A program made the translations under genes and the position numbers. Source: Serpens sp964410065 (GTDB lineage Bacteria > Pseudomonadota > Gammaproteobacteria > Pseudomonadales > Pseudomonadaceae). Taken from it: 64,000 bases of DNA. The notes beneath the pieces are model-generated. The model did no database searches. It had not been told where the DNA came from and was given only the letters and a program-made list of their open reading frames with translations. This document shows, in pieces, positions 26,631 to 35,151 of this stretch. The number at the start of each line of letters is the position of its first letter. Positions within the stretch are counted from its first letter, which is position 1. The stretch is from positions 1 to 64,000 of the forward strand of contig CAYPFO010000011.1 in assembly GCA_964410065.1 (NCBI GenBank), read 5' to 3'.

Positions 26631-27077
26631 ATGGGCCTGTTCGATCGGATCAAAGAAAAACTCGGTTTCGGCCATGACGACAAGACGGCGCCCACATCTG
26701 CCCAACCGTCCACGGGGACGGGTACGGTGGCGGATGCCAATCGCCCTGACGCTGTCTCCAATGCTACGACTGTTCCCGGCACCGGCTCAGCTTTGGGCGG
26801 CTCCAGCACCATGAGCACCGTCGATGTCACCGCCAAACTCGACGGCATGGCCGCCAGCCATTCGGAGCAACTCAACTGGCGCACCTCGATTGTCGACCTG
26901 CTGAAATTGCTGGGTCTGGACAGCAGCCTGGAACATCGCAAGGAGCTGGCCACCGAACTGGGCTGCCCGCCGCAACTGATGAGCGATTCCGCCCAGATGA
27001 ACACCTGGCTGCACAAGACCGTGATGCAGAAGCTGGCCCAGCATGGCGGTACGATTCCGCCTGAGCTGCTTACCTGA
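26631..27077 (+). CDS. DUF3597 family protein
   Basis: 148 residues from the ATG at 26631 with GAGGAG upstream; the longer frame from 26568 lacks a site. It starts M-G-L-F-D-R-I-K-E-K-L-G-F, has a Thr/Pro/Ser-rich linker (about 20-60), then a conserved helical domain (L-N-W-R-T-S-I-V-D-L-L-K-L-L-G-L-D-S-S-L-E-H-R). That domain resembles LysM-accessory DUF3597 proteins. Function unknown. Confidence 0.8.
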   Translation: MGLFDRIKEKLGFGHDDKTAPTSAQPSTGTGTVADANRPDAVSNATTVPGTGSALGGSSTMSTVDVTAKLDGMAASHSEQLNWRTSIVDLLKLLGLDSSLEHRKELATELGCPPQLMSDSAQMNTWLHKTVMQKLAQHGGTIPPELLT

Positions 27078-27165
27078 GCCGGCTCATCACCTGAGGTTGC
27101 TGGAACGCTGCGGGGCCGATTCACATCGGCTGGCTCGATCTGAGGATATTTCCTAGATGCACCTA

Positions 27166-27193
27166 GGCCTGTGCGGAAGTACCGCACAGGCCC
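27166..27193. other. hairpin between DUF3597 and ppiC
   Basis: GGCCTGTGCGG, loop AAGTA, CCGCACAGGCC is a perfect stem in the 214-nt gap before ppiC. No T-run follows; it may be a terminator for the upstream gene or a palindromic repeat. Confidence 0.5.
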
Positions 27194-27291
27194 CTGACAC
27201 GGATGTCTGTTCCCTTCGCCATCCTCCTTTGCTGTGCACATTTGCAGCGTTTCCGGTAGGCTCCGCCCCTTCATTGAGAGGAGTACCCCCC

Positions 27292-27573
27292 ATGGCCCGA
27301 GCCACTGCCCGTCACATCCTTGTTGCCAGCGAAGCCAAGTGCAACGAACTGAAAGCCGCCATCGAAGCCGGTGCCGATTTCGCCAAGGTTGCCAAAGAAA
27401 ATTCCACCTGCCCGTCCAGCCGTGACGGCGGCAACCTCGGCTCGTTTGGCCCGGGTCAGATGGTCAAGGAATTCGATACCGTGGTGTTCAGCGCGCCGCT
27501 GAATGTCGTGCAAGGCCCGGTGAAAACCCAGTTCGGTTATCACCTGCTGGAAGTCACCAGCCGCCAGGACTGA
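27292..27573 (+). CDS. ppiC: peptidyl-prolyl isomerase PpiC (parvulin)
   Basis: 93 residues, the usual length of cytoplasmic PpiC. Parvulin motifs are A-R-H-I-L-V at the start, S-S-R-D-G-G-N-L-G-S-F-G-P-G-Q-M-V-K-E-F in the middle and T-Q-F-G-Y-H-L-L at the end. The ATG at 27292 follows GAGAGGAG; the longer frame upstream is unsupported. It catalyses cis-trans prolyl isomerisation. Confidence 0.93.
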   Translation: MARATARHILVASEAKCNELKAAIEAGADFAKVAKENSTCPSSRDGGNLGSFGPGQMVKEFDTVVFSAPLNVVQGPVKTQFGYHLLEVTSRQD

Positions 27574-27580
27574 GTGCACC

Positions 27581-27603
27581 GCGCCCCCGGCCCTCGGGGG
27601 CGC
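27581..27603 (+). terminator. hairpin after ppiC
   Basis: GCGCCCCCGG, CCC-T loop, CGGGGGCGC immediately after the stop codon; a strong stem with no T-run. Confidence 0.6.
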
Positions 27604-27658
27604 CTCCTGCTAGAGGCCTGGACTAGCCTGAACCAATAGGCACTGTGGGAGAACAGTC

Positions 27659-28027
27659 ATGTTTCAGGTCAAACGAACGGGTGAGAACCGCCTCGACGTA
27701 CAGCTCTCCGGCAAGCTCGACAGCGATGAACTGCACCTGCTGGTCGATCACCTGATGAATGCCTCCACCGGCTTCACCCACGGCCGCATGCGCTATTCCA
27801 TCCATGACTTCGACCGGCCTTCCCTGGGCGCCCTGGCCATGGAGCTGTCACAAGTCGCCCAGCTGTTCATCCTCATCCGCCGTTTTGAACGCTGCGCCGT
27901 GATCGCAGACAAACGCTGGCTGCGCATCGCCAGCAAGATCGAAGGCGCCTTGATTCCCGGCTTGAAAATCAAAGCCTTCACGCCAGACGAGGCACTGGAC
28001 GCGGAATCCTGGCTGGATCAACCGTAA
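27659..28027 (+). CDS. SpoIIAA-like (STAS-related) protein
   Basis: 122 residues. The N-terminal beta segment (L-D-V-Q-L-S-G-K-L-D-S-D-E-L), the central D-F-D and the C-terminal A-F-T-P-D-E-A-L-D-A-E-S-W-L match the SpoIIAA-like family (PF11964, from memory), often called STAS/SEC14 domain proteins. The function is undefined; they may bind hydrophobic ligands. Confidence 0.8.
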   Translation: MFQVKRTGENRLDVQLSGKLDSDELHLLVDHLMNASTGFTHGRMRYSIHDFDRPSLGALAMELSQVAQLFILIRRFERCAVIADKRWLRIASKIEGALIPGLKIKAFTPDEALDAESWLDQP

Positions 28028-28049
28028 TAGCACCGCCCTCTACCCCGTA

Positions 28050-28181
28050 ATTGGAGGGCCTCGCCAGCGGCTGGGCGTTTGGCTGGATGCACCCGGCATC
28101 CCTTTAGCTCTCAACCGGCGGGCTGCCCGATTACCACCGTGCGATTCTCTGGGACCGTGCCGCGGGTGAGGCCGCCCTACG
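28050..28181. repeat. nested inverted-repeat element, diverged copy 2 (inverted)
   Basis: Read on the minus strand from 28181 it matches copy 1 (14904-15054) at both ends and in the middle: GTAGGGCGGCCTC at the end, then GCACGGTC, GGTAATCGGGCAGCCCGCCG and CCAGCCAAACGCCC. It is about 20 bp shorter and the inner repeat has been broken. It starts about 20 nt after the SpoIIAA-like gene stop codon. Confidence 0.7.
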
Positions 28182-28336
28182 ACGCACCGTGTTGGCGTAT
28201 CTGGATGGTCTTTCCGTTTGCCGCACATTATTGATCCGGTTTTTCATGCTGCAGCCAACACAACACGGCGTAGAATTCGCCCCCTGCGTTGCAGCCTGTC
28301 TGCGACTTCCCTTCCCCCCCGCATATGAGAGAAACC

Positions 28337-29038
28337 ATGGGCGCCCAGTGGAAAGCCAAACCCAAAGAAGCCGCCGCCAATGCCAAGGGCAAGATCTTTG
28401 GCAAGCTGGTCAAGGAAATCATGATCGCCGCGCGTAACGGCGCCGATCCGGATACCAACGCCAAGCTGCGCCTAGCCGTGCACCAGGCCAAAAAAGCGTC
28501 CATGCCCAAGGACACCCTGGATCGCGCCATCAAGAAAGGCGCCGGGTTGAGCGGCGAAACCGTCCACTACGAACGCACCCTGTATGAAGGCTTCGCCCCC
28601 CATCAGGTGCCGCTGATTGTCGAATGCCTGACCGACAACGTGAACCGCACCGTGGCGGAGATTCGCGTGCTGTTTCGCAAGGGTCAACTGGGCGGCGCCG
28701 GCTCGGTAAGCTGGGATTTCGACCATGTCGGCCTGATCGAAGCGGCCCCCGAGGGTGAGGCCGATGCGGAACTGGCGGCCATCGAATCGGGCGCTCAGGA
28801 CTTTGAGGCGGCGGATGAAGGTGACACGCTGTTCATCACCGAGCCGACCGATCTGGACGCTGTTTCGCGCGCGCTGCCCGAGTTCGGATTCACCGTGCAC
28901 TCGGCCAAGCTGGGCTACCGGCCGAAGAATCCGGTCAACAACCTGAGCGCCGAAGCCCTGGCCGAAGTCGAAGCCTTCCTGGAAGCCATCGACGACCATG
29001 ACGACGTGCAGAACGTCTATGTCGGATTGGCGGGCTGA
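28337..29038 (+). CDS. YebC/PmpR-family regulator (YeeN-like paralogue)
   Basis: 233 residues from the ATG at 28337; the upstream frame is not needed. It opens M-G-A-Q-W-K-A-K and has the family features F-G-K-L-V-K-E-I, D-N-V-N-R-T-V-A-E-I-R, F-R-K-G-Q-L-G-G-A-G-S-V-S-W-D-F and C-terminal D-D-H-D-D-V-Q-N-V-Y. YebC proteins act in transcription control or in translation of proline-rich stretches. The G-A-Q start and length make this the YeeN-like second pseudomonad copy rather than the ruvC-linked YebC. Confidence 0.85.
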   Translation: MGAQWKAKPKEAAANAKGKIFGKLVKEIMIAARNGADPDTNAKLRLAVHQAKKASMPKDTLDRAIKKGAGLSGETVHYERTLYEGFAPHQVPLIVECLTDNVNRTVAEIRVLFRKGQLGGAGSVSWDFDHVGLIEAAPEGEADAELAAIESGAQDFEAADEGDTLFITEPTDLDAVSRALPEFGFTVHSAKLGYRPKNPVNNLSAEALAEVEAFLEAIDDHDDVQNVYVGLAG

Positions 29039-29060
29039 AATCTTGGTAGAGGAGTCATTC

Positions 29061-29082
29061 ATTCCCGCGAAAAAGCGGGAAT
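29061..29082 (+). terminator. hairpin after the YebC-like gene
   Basis: ATTCCCGC, loop GAAAAA, GCGGGAAT 22 nt after the stop codon; no T-run follows, so termination is uncertain. Confidence 0.45.
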
Positions 29083-29091
29083 TCATATGAT

Positions 29092-29210
29092 GTGTAGGGT
29101 GGGTTGAGGCGCGAGCGATACGTTTCTGGTCCACGCCCGGTGGCATCTCGCCGATACCCATCAGCGTCGGGCCATGCGATGGTATCGCTGCGCTCAACGC
29201 CATCCTACGG
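29092..29210. repeat. repeat family C, copy 1
   Basis: About 118 bp with inverted ends (TGTAGGGTGGGTTGAGGCG and CTCAACGCCATCCTACGG) and an inner pair GATACCCATCAGCGT / GATGGTATCGCTGCG. Copies lie at 45263-45378 and 63015-63117. No gene lies here. Confidence 0.85.
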
Positions 29211-29263
29211 TCGCGCTGCGGCAACACTCTTATCGCAACGCCACGCCTGACTTTTGGTATATA

Positions 29264-29296
29264 AAAAGCCCCACGCAGGAAGCGTGGGGGCTTTCG
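29264..29296 (-). terminator. rho-independent terminator of csbD
   Basis: On the minus strand AAGCCCCCACGC, loop TTCCT, GCGTGGGGCTT runs into TTTATA, directly after the csbD-like stop codon; a textbook terminator. Confidence 0.9.
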
Positions 29297-29299
29297 GGA

Positions 29300-29491
29300 T
29301 CAGGCTTTATCGACGCCCTTTTTCACGGCGTCCTTGAGATCGCCCTTGAGCTGCTGTCCCTCGCCTTTTACTTCCTGAACCTTACCCTCGCCCTTCAGCC
29401 GCTCATTGTCGGTTGCTTCGCCGACGCCTTGCTTGACCTTGCCGGCGGCTTCGTTGGCCTTACCTTTGATTTTGTCGCCCGTGCTTCCCAT
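29300..29491 (-). CDS. CsbD family stress protein
   Basis: 63 residues, M-G-S-T-G-D-K-I-K-G-K-A-N-E-A-A-G-K-V-K-Q-G-V-G, the typical Lys/Gly/Glu-rich CsbD sequence. CsbD proteins are small, highly charged and induced by general stress in Bacillus and others. The ATG at 29491 follows GGGAGCC; the longer frame to 29620 is unsupported. It ends in a strong terminator. Confidence 0.9.
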   Translation of the reverse strand: MGSTGDKIKGKANEAAGKVKQGVGEATDNERLKGEGKVQEVKGEGQQLKGDLKDAVKKGVDKA

Positions 29492-29637
29492 ATCGGCTCC
29501 CTTTTCTGAAGTGTCGAATGACCCTTCAGTAGAGTGGCTGGGATGGCGAGAGTTGCGTCTATTCGACGAAGCGCACAGGGGCGTTTCTACACTGGAAAAC
29601 GGCAGGCGCGCAGGTGGCACCTGCCGTCAGGGAAGGG

Positions 29638-30051
29638 TTACAGGCGGGATTGTTCGTCAGCCAGGAAATCTTCTTCCAGCAAGGCATCCTGGCTCATTTT
29701 TTCAGGCTCACCGTCCTGCAAGGGTTGGGTGACGGCACGCTTGCTACGCAGTTTGCCAAATTGATGGCTCAAGGCATTGCCCAGCTTTTCGATGGCGCCG
29801 TCCACGGCTTGCTCCAGGGACTCGGCCCGGTGCGTGACGGAAATGGGTTGCAGCCCCTTTGGGCGCGCCTCGATCTGACAACGCTTGTCCTGGGCGCCGG
29901 ACTTTTCGCCGTTCTCGTCGTTGAGGTGGACCACAATGCGGGTCAATTCGTCGTCAAAACGCTCCAGCTTGCCGGCGACCGTGGCACTGACCCAATCCGC
30001 GAGACGGGCACTGCCTTCAATATGGTTATCGCTATGAACCTGGATTTGCAT
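29638..30051 (-). CDS. HPF/RaiA-type ribosome-associated protein
   Basis: 137 residues beginning M-Q-I-Q-V-H-S-D-N-H-I-E-G. The hibernation-factor core shows as I-V-V-H-L-N-D-E-N, C-Q-I-E-A-R-P and L-E-Q-A-V-D-G-A-I-E-K-L. It has a charged tail of about 30 residues but no full long-HPF C-terminal domain. Such proteins bind ribosomes in stationary phase; this may be a second copy beyond the rpoN-linked HPF. Confidence 0.82.
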   Translation of the reverse strand: MQIQVHSDNHIEGSARLADWVSATVAGKLERFDDELTRIVVHLNDENGEKSGAQDKRCQIEARPKGLQPISVTHRAESLEQAVDGAIEKLGNALSHQFGKLRSKRAVTQPLQDGEPEKMSQDALLEEDFLADEQSRL

Positions 30052-30258
30052 AAGGTCATCCTTCTTCGTCTTGATCCACCGCTCTGGTGATCGAACGGCG
30101 TGGATAAAGCTATGACATTGTTCAGGACTTTAAGCAAGACCGATGCTACCAAAGGCCGCATGCCGAGCGCTGGATCGAGATGCAGATTCTGGCCAGCGGG
30201 CAAAAGACGACAGGTATACTGCCACCTCACTTTTCACTCGGCGCACCACGGAACGCTC

Positions 30259-30522
30259 ATGACTACCCACGCGACGCCAGCATTTGCTGATGCACCACAC
30301 GCCGAAGCCACTGACCGCGAGGCCGGCCTGAACACGTCGGAATCCGCCACTGCCCCCCGCAAGCCCGGCATTGACGCCTTCCGTTTTCCCTTTGCTCCCA
30401 GCGCCTATGCGGCCAGCAAAAAAGACGATCAGCCCTGGCATCAAAAGGGCAACAAATCGAATCACGACCAGCGCCCTGGTCTAGCGCCCAAAGGCAGCAG
30501 CAAGTCGATGGGTAAACGCTGA
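30259..30522 (+). CDS. small low-complexity protein, unknown
   Basis: 87 residues from the ATG at 30259 (upstream frame rejected). It is rich in Ala, Ser, Lys and Pro, with F-R-F-P-F-A-P-S-A-Y in the middle and a basic end (P-K-G-S-S-K-S-M-G-K-R), and is likely disordered. No family is named. A strong palindromic terminator follows. Confidence 0.55.
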   Translation: MTTHATPAFADAPHAEATDREAGLNTSESATAPRKPGIDAFRFPFAPSAYAASKKDDQPWHQKGNKSNHDQRPGLAPKGSSKSMGKR

Positions 30523-30532
30523 CTCCAGAAAC

Positions 30533-30567
30533 GTCAAAGGCGCGGCCTTGAAGGCCGCGCCTTTGAC
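30533..30567. terminator. bidirectional terminator palindrome
   Basis: GTCAAAGGCGCGGCCTT and its exact complement flank one base (17-bp stem) between two convergent genes; the flanking A- and T-rich arms (AAAGG / CCTTT) suit both strands. Confidence 0.8.
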
Positions 30568-30576
30568 TCGCAGGAC

Positions 30577-31092
30577 TTAGAAGTTGTAACCGATACCCAC
30601 GCTATAGAACAGCGCACCGTCATCGTAACGGTCACGGGCATCACTGCCGCTCTCGAAGAGGAATTGATACTCGGCCATGGCGGTGATGAAGGTCTTGTCC
30701 TGGACCCAATGCTTGATGCCGATTTCCGGCCCGGCCATGAAGCTTTCCTCCACCTGCTCGCCATACACGCCACCCACGCTCACGCCCACGAACGGCCGGG
30801 TATTGCCGGTGCCGAAATGGTAGTCGTAGAACAGCCGGGTGGAGCCATCGAACTTGGTGTCCGAACCCTCGTTGTCGCGCACGCTAATGGTTTGGCGCAC
30901 CCCCCACAGGGACTGCTCACTCAGGTATTGTCCCCAGCTGCCCTGGACGGACAAAAGGGTGCTGTCAAAATCCTTGTCGCTCGTCCCGGACCCGCCCAGG
31001 GTCACTTCCTGATCCCCAGTGACGGGAGTGGCAAGAGCAACTACCGGAAAGATCGCGGCGGCCAGTGTCGAAATACTCAGCAATCGTTTCAT
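30577..31092 (-). CDS. small outer-membrane beta-barrel protein
   Basis: 171 residues with a signal peptide of 20-22 residues (S-T-L-A-A-A-I-F-P-V-V-A-L-A-T). The mature part alternates polar and aromatic residues in short strands (L-F-Y-D-Y-H-F-G; F-V-G-V-S-V-G-G-V-Y-G) and ends in Y-N-F, the C-terminal aromatic signature for outer-membrane insertion. It may be an eight-strand barrel. No specific role can be assigned. Confidence 0.8.
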   Translation of the reverse strand: MKRLLSISTLAAAIFPVVALATPVTGDQEVTLGGSGTSDKDFDSTLLSVQGSWGQYLSEQSLWGVRQTISVRDNEGSDTKFDGSTRLFYDYHFGTGNTRPFVGVSVGGVYGEQVEESFMAGPEIGIKHWVQDKTFITAMAEYQFLFESGSDARDRYDDGALFYSVGIGYNF

Positions 31093-31328
31093 ATTTATGC
31101 CTCTTGTTCTGTCGTGGGTGAAGAGCGAAACGGAGCTAGCAAGCTCTCTGTAACGACCCGGGGATGACCTGACAGTTCATTTTTTTGGCATAAGCAGAAA
31201 GCCGAATACCTCTTGAAACCCGCGATTCAGGCGCACATCAGGGCTTGGAAGTGCACTGTCGTCCCCCGGCAGGCCAACGTTTGCGGACGCTGCCAGGAGC
31301 GAAACACTGCAAAGACCAGGTCCGCGAC

Positions 31329-32963
31329 TTAATCCCCCAGCCGCCAGCCCGACGTGATCGGATAACGACGGTCCCGCCCGAAACCCCGCTGGGTAATGCG
31401 CGGTCCCACTGCGGCCTGGCGGCGCTTGTATTCGTTGAGGTCGACCAGGCGCAGCACGCGCTTCACTGTGTCCTCGTCGAAGCCTTCGGCGATGATCGCA
31501 TTGGCCGACAGGTCATATTCGACATACAGCATGAGGATCTCATCAAGCTCCGGATACGGCGGCAGCGAGTCTTCATCTTTCTGATCCGGCGCCAGTTCGG
31601 CTGACGGCGGACGGTCGATGACCCGCTGCGGGATCACCTCGCCGGCCAGGCTGTTGCGGTACTCGCACAGACGGAACACCAGGGTCTTGGGCACGTCTTT
31701 AAGCACATCGAAGCCGCCGGCCATGTCGCCGTACAGCGTGCAGTAGCCCACCGCCACTTCGCTCTTGTTGCCGGTGGTCAGCACCAGCGAGCCGCGCTTG
31801 TTGGAGATGGCCATTAGCAGCGTGCCGCGACAGCGCGCCTGCAGGTTTTCCTCGGTGGTGTCGCGGCCCAGGCCGGCGAACACGGGCGACAGGGTGTCCA
31901 TGAACGCCTCGACCATCGGCGCGATGGGCAATACACGATAGGTGACGCCCATGGTCTGCGCCTGCGCCTCGGCATCCTCCAGACTGATCTGCGCGGTGTA
32001 GTGATACGGCATCATCACCGCCTCGACGCGCTCGGCCCCCAGGGCATCGACCGCCACCGCCAGGGTCAGGGCCGAATCGATACCACCGGAGAGGCCAAGC
32101 ACCACGCCCTTGAAACCGTTCTTGTGCACGTAGTCGCGCACGCCGGTGACCAGCGCCTGGTACACACTGGCTTCCAACTCCGGCAAGGGCGCGGGATGAC
32201 TGTCATGAGGCTCGATGCTGTGCGCATTGCAGAGCAGATCGACAGGGAACAGACCTTCCTCGAACATCCGCGCGCGCTGGCAGACGCCGCCTTCGGCATC
32301 GACCACGCAGCTGCCGCCGTCGAACACCAGTTCATCCTGGCCGCCCACCTGATTGACGTAGACAATCGGCATGCCGCCTTCTTGAGCTCGCTGAGCCAGC
32401 ATGGCCTCACGCTCGCGCTGCTTGTCCAGGTGGAAGGGCGAGGCGTTCAGGCTGAGCATCAGCCGCGCGCCAGCCGCCTTGGCCTGGGCCATGGGCTCGG
32501 GGAACCAGATGTCTTCGCAGATGGTGACCGCCACCGGCACGCCCTTGATCTCGACCACGCACGGCTGGTCGCCGGCGTCGAAATAGCGTTTTTCGTCAAA
32601 CACCCGGTAGTTGGGCAATTGTTGCTTGTAGTAGCTGACCAGCAGCTCGCCGTCGGCGATCACCGCCGCCGCGTTGTAGCGCTTGTCGTCTTCCAGCCAG
32701 GGGTAGCCGACCACCATGTAGATGCCGCGCACTTCGTCCCGCAGGCGGCGCAAGCCTTGCTCGATGCGCAGCTGCATGCTCGAGCGCAACAGCAGGTCCT
32801 CGGGGGGGTAGCCGCACAGCGCCAGCTCGGGAAACAGGATCACATCCGCCTGCCATTGATCGCGGGCGCTGTTGGCCGCTTCGATCAAACGCTCGACGTT
32901 GCCGTGCACATCACCGACACGCAGGTTCAACTGGGCCATCACGACCCGCAGGGTTTGGCTCAT
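31329..32963 (-). CDS. nadE: glutamine-dependent NAD+ synthase
   Basis: 544 residues from the ATG at 32963 with GGAG 9 nt upstream. The N-terminal nitrilase-type glutaminase domain shows Glu (F-P-E-L-A-L-C-G-Y), Lys (L-P-N-Y-R-V-F-D-E-K-R-Y-F) and Cys (I-C-E-D-I-W) of the triad. The C-terminal synthetase domain has the P-loop-like L-S-G-G-I-D-S-A-L and T-T-G-N-K-S-E. It amidates deamido-NAD with glutamine as nitrogen donor. The 32964-33286 gap upstream holds no gene I can support. Confidence 0.95.
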   Translation of the reverse strand: MSQTLRVVMAQLNLRVGDVHGNVERLIEAANSARDQWQADVILFPELALCGYPPEDLLLRSSMQLRIEQGLRRLRDEVRGIYMVVGYPWLEDDKRYNAAAVIADGELLVSYYKQQLPNYRVFDEKRYFDAGDQPCVVEIKGVPVAVTICEDIWFPEPMAQAKAAGARLMLSLNASPFHLDKQREREAMLAQRAQEGGMPIVYVNQVGGQDELVFDGGSCVVDAEGGVCQRARMFEEGLFPVDLLCNAHSIEPHDSHPAPLPELEASVYQALVTGVRDYVHKNGFKGVVLGLSGGIDSALTLAVAVDALGAERVEAVMMPYHYTAQISLEDAEAQAQTMGVTYRVLPIAPMVEAFMDTLSPVFAGLGRDTTEENLQARCRGTLLMAISNKRGSLVLTTGNKSEVAVGYCTLYGDMAGGFDVLKDVPKTLVFRLCEYRNSLAGEVIPQRVIDRPPSAELAPDQKDEDSLPPYPELDEILMLYVEYDLSANAIIAEGFDEDTVKRVLRLVDLNEYKRRQAAVGPRITQRGFGRDRRYPITSGWRLGD

Positions 32964-33286
32964 GGCCGTCTCCATCAATAATCGCAGCGCCGTTCGGCAC
33001 GTTGCCTGCCATTCTCCCCAGCAGACCGTCGAAAAACCACCTGCGTTGCCAATACCGTGTAAAAAAGGCTGTGCCTACGTCAATTGTTGTTGCCGGCGGG
33101 CAGCCGGCGGTTATGAGGCTTTTGCTGCGTTTCGGTCATTTTCGCCGTGTCTTGGCTGCCTCGCCTGCGTTTTTCAACGGTTCGCTACGGCTTTGCCAGG
33201 AAACAACGCACAGCGCGGCCTTCAGCCGCTGGGATCGCGTGCCCGGCTTGGATACACTGCTGCCTTTGACGCTTAAAGAGAAGATT

Positions 33287-33517
33287 ATGGGCCTGTTTCG
33301 CGTGCTGTTCTGGATTGCCCTGATCGCTGCCGCCTTCTGGCTATGGCGACGTTTCACCCGTTCACGGTCAACGACCTCCTCCCCCCGCCCCCAGGCGGAA
33401 CCGATGGTGCGCTGCGCGCACTGCCAGGTTCATCTGCCACAGCATCTTGCTCTGCAGCAGGATAACCAGTGGTATTGCAGCCAGGCCCATCTCGAACAGG
33501 CCCGTCACGATCAGTGA
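33287..33517 (+). CDS. PP0621-like small membrane protein
   Basis: 76 residues from the ATG at 33287. An N-terminal membrane helix (L-F-W-I-A-L-I-A-A-A-F-W-L-W) is followed by a linker and a Cys motif C-A-H-C ... W-Y-C-S-Q-A-H that may bind zinc. Its TGA overlaps the GTG start of pilS, so it is coupled to the pilus regulators, as in many pseudomonads. Function unknown. Confidence 0.8.
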   Translation: MGLFRVLFWIALIAAAFWLWRRFTRSRSTTSSPRPQAEPMVRCAHCQVHLPQHLALQQDNQWYCSQAHLEQARHDQ

Positions 33518-35151
33518 GCAACAACAGCCTGACCCTGCACGGTGAACCCGGACGGCGCGTCTTGCGCCTATACCACCTTTACCGTCTGGTCGTCGGGCTG
33601 CTGTTGGTTTTCCTGATCTCCAGCAACCTGGACGACCGCTTGCTGGAGCTGACTCACGCGCAGCTGTTCCGGCAAGGCAGCTGGTTCTACCTGATCGCCA
33701 ACCTGTTGATTACCGTCCGGCTCAGGCGACCGCGTTACCTGCAATTCTTCAGCCTGGCCCTGTTCGATGTGCTGCTGCTCGCCGCGCTGTTCTACGCAGC
33801 GGGCGGTATCTCCAGCGGCATGGGCAGCCTGCTGATTGTCGCCGTGGCGATTGCCAATATTCTGCTGCGTGGCAACAGCGGCCTGCTGATCGCCGCCTGC
33901 GCCGCGCTCAGTTTCATTTTGCTGACGTTCTACATGAGCCTCAGCCGCCCGGCCGCCGCCAACCAGTTCATCCAGGCCGGCGCCCTCGGCGCACTGTGTT
34001 TCGCCGTGGCGCTGGTGGTGCAAACCCTGACCCGCCACCTGCGCGCCAGCGAAGACCTCGCCCGGCAACGCGCCAACGATATCGCCAATCTGGAGGTTCT
34101 CAACAATCTGATCCTGCAACGCATGCACACCGGCATTCTTGTGGTCGATGCCCGCCAATACGTTGTCCAGGCCAATCAGAGCGCCTTGCGCATGCTCGGT
34201 GTCAGCACCTTGATCGGCGAATCGCTGACGACCCAGTACCCCGAGCTGCTCGAGCGCTTGCAGCAATGGTCATACAATCCCTCGCTGCGCCCACCCAGCC
34301 TGCATGTCGGTACCAGTGAGCGCATCCTGCAGCCCAGCTTCAGTGCACTGCAACGCGGCAACCAGCATGACACGCTGATCTTCCTGGAAGACGTCTCCGA
34401 AATTGCCCAGCGCGCCCATGAAATGAAACTGGTTTCTCTGGGCCGCCTTACCGCCGGCATCGCCCATGAAATCCGCAACCCGCTCGGCGCCATCAGCCAT
34501 GCTGCCCAACTGCTGCATGAGTCCGAAGAACTGGACGCGCCGGACCGGCGCCTGGCGCAGATCATCCAGGATCAGTCGCGGCGCATGAATCTGGTGATCG
34601 AAAACGTGCTGCAGCTGTCCCGCAACCGCAAATCTTCCCCGCAGTTGCTGGACCTCAAGTACTGGATGCACCGCTTCGCCAGCGAGTTTCGCAGCACGGC
34701 CAAGGGCAACCAGCAACTGCACCTGGAAACCGCCAGCGGCACCATCCAGACGCGCATCGACCCGCACCAGTTGACCCAGGTGTTGAGCAACCTGGTGCAG
34801 AACGGCATGCGCTACAGCGCGCAGCACAACCCGCGCGGACAAGTGTGGCTCAAACTGTACCGGGACCCGGACAGCGACCTGCCAGTACTCGACATCCTCG
34901 ACGACGGGCCAGGTGTGGATGCCGAACAACAATTGAATATTTTTGAACCGTTCTACACCACCGATAGCAAAGGCACCGGTCTGGGCCTGTATATTTCGCG
35001 CGAACTTTGCGAAGGCAACCAGGCACGCCTCGCGTACCGGCCCCGTCCGGAAGGCGGCAGCTGTTTTCGCATCATCTTCGCCCACCCACGCAAAATGAGC
35101 TGGGGCGAGGAGTCCGTCACCTCTAACAACAAGAAAGAGTCTGTCCCATGA
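33514..35151 (+). CDS. pilS: two-component sensor kinase PilS
   Basis: 545 residues from GTG 33514. Six hydrophobic helices occupy about residues 20-185. A PAS-like region follows, then the HisKA box I-A-H-E-I-R-N-P-L-G-A and a C-terminal ATPase with D-D-G-P-G-V and G-T-G-L-G-L-Y-I. PilS phosphorylates PilR and, in P. aeruginosa, senses PilA levels in the membrane. It overlaps pilR by 4 nt (ATGA). Confidence 0.95.
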   Translation: MSNNSLTLHGEPGRRVLRLYHLYRLVVGLLLVFLISSNLDDRLLELTHAQLFRQGSWFYLIANLLITVRLRRPRYLQFFSLALFDVLLLAALFYAAGGISSGMGSLLIVAVAIANILLRGNSGLLIAACAALSFILLTFYMSLSRPAAANQFIQAGALGALCFAVALVVQTLTRHLRASEDLARQRANDIANLEVLNNLILQRMHTGILVVDARQYVVQANQSALRMLGVSTLIGESLTTQYPELLERLQQWSYNPSLRPPSLHVGTSERILQPSFSALQRGNQHDTLIFLEDVSEIAQRAHEMKLVSLGRLTAGIAHEIRNPLGAISHAAQLLHESEELDAPDRRLAQIIQDQSRRMNLVIENVLQLSRNRKSSPQLLDLKYWMHRFASEFRSTAKGNQQLHLETASGTIQTRIDPHQLTQVLSNLVQNGMRYSAQHNPRGQVWLKLYRDPDSDLPVLDILDDGPGVDAEQQLNIFEPFYTTDSKGTGLGLYISRELCEGNQARLAYRPRPEGGSCFRIIFAHPRKMSWGEESVTSNNKKESVP

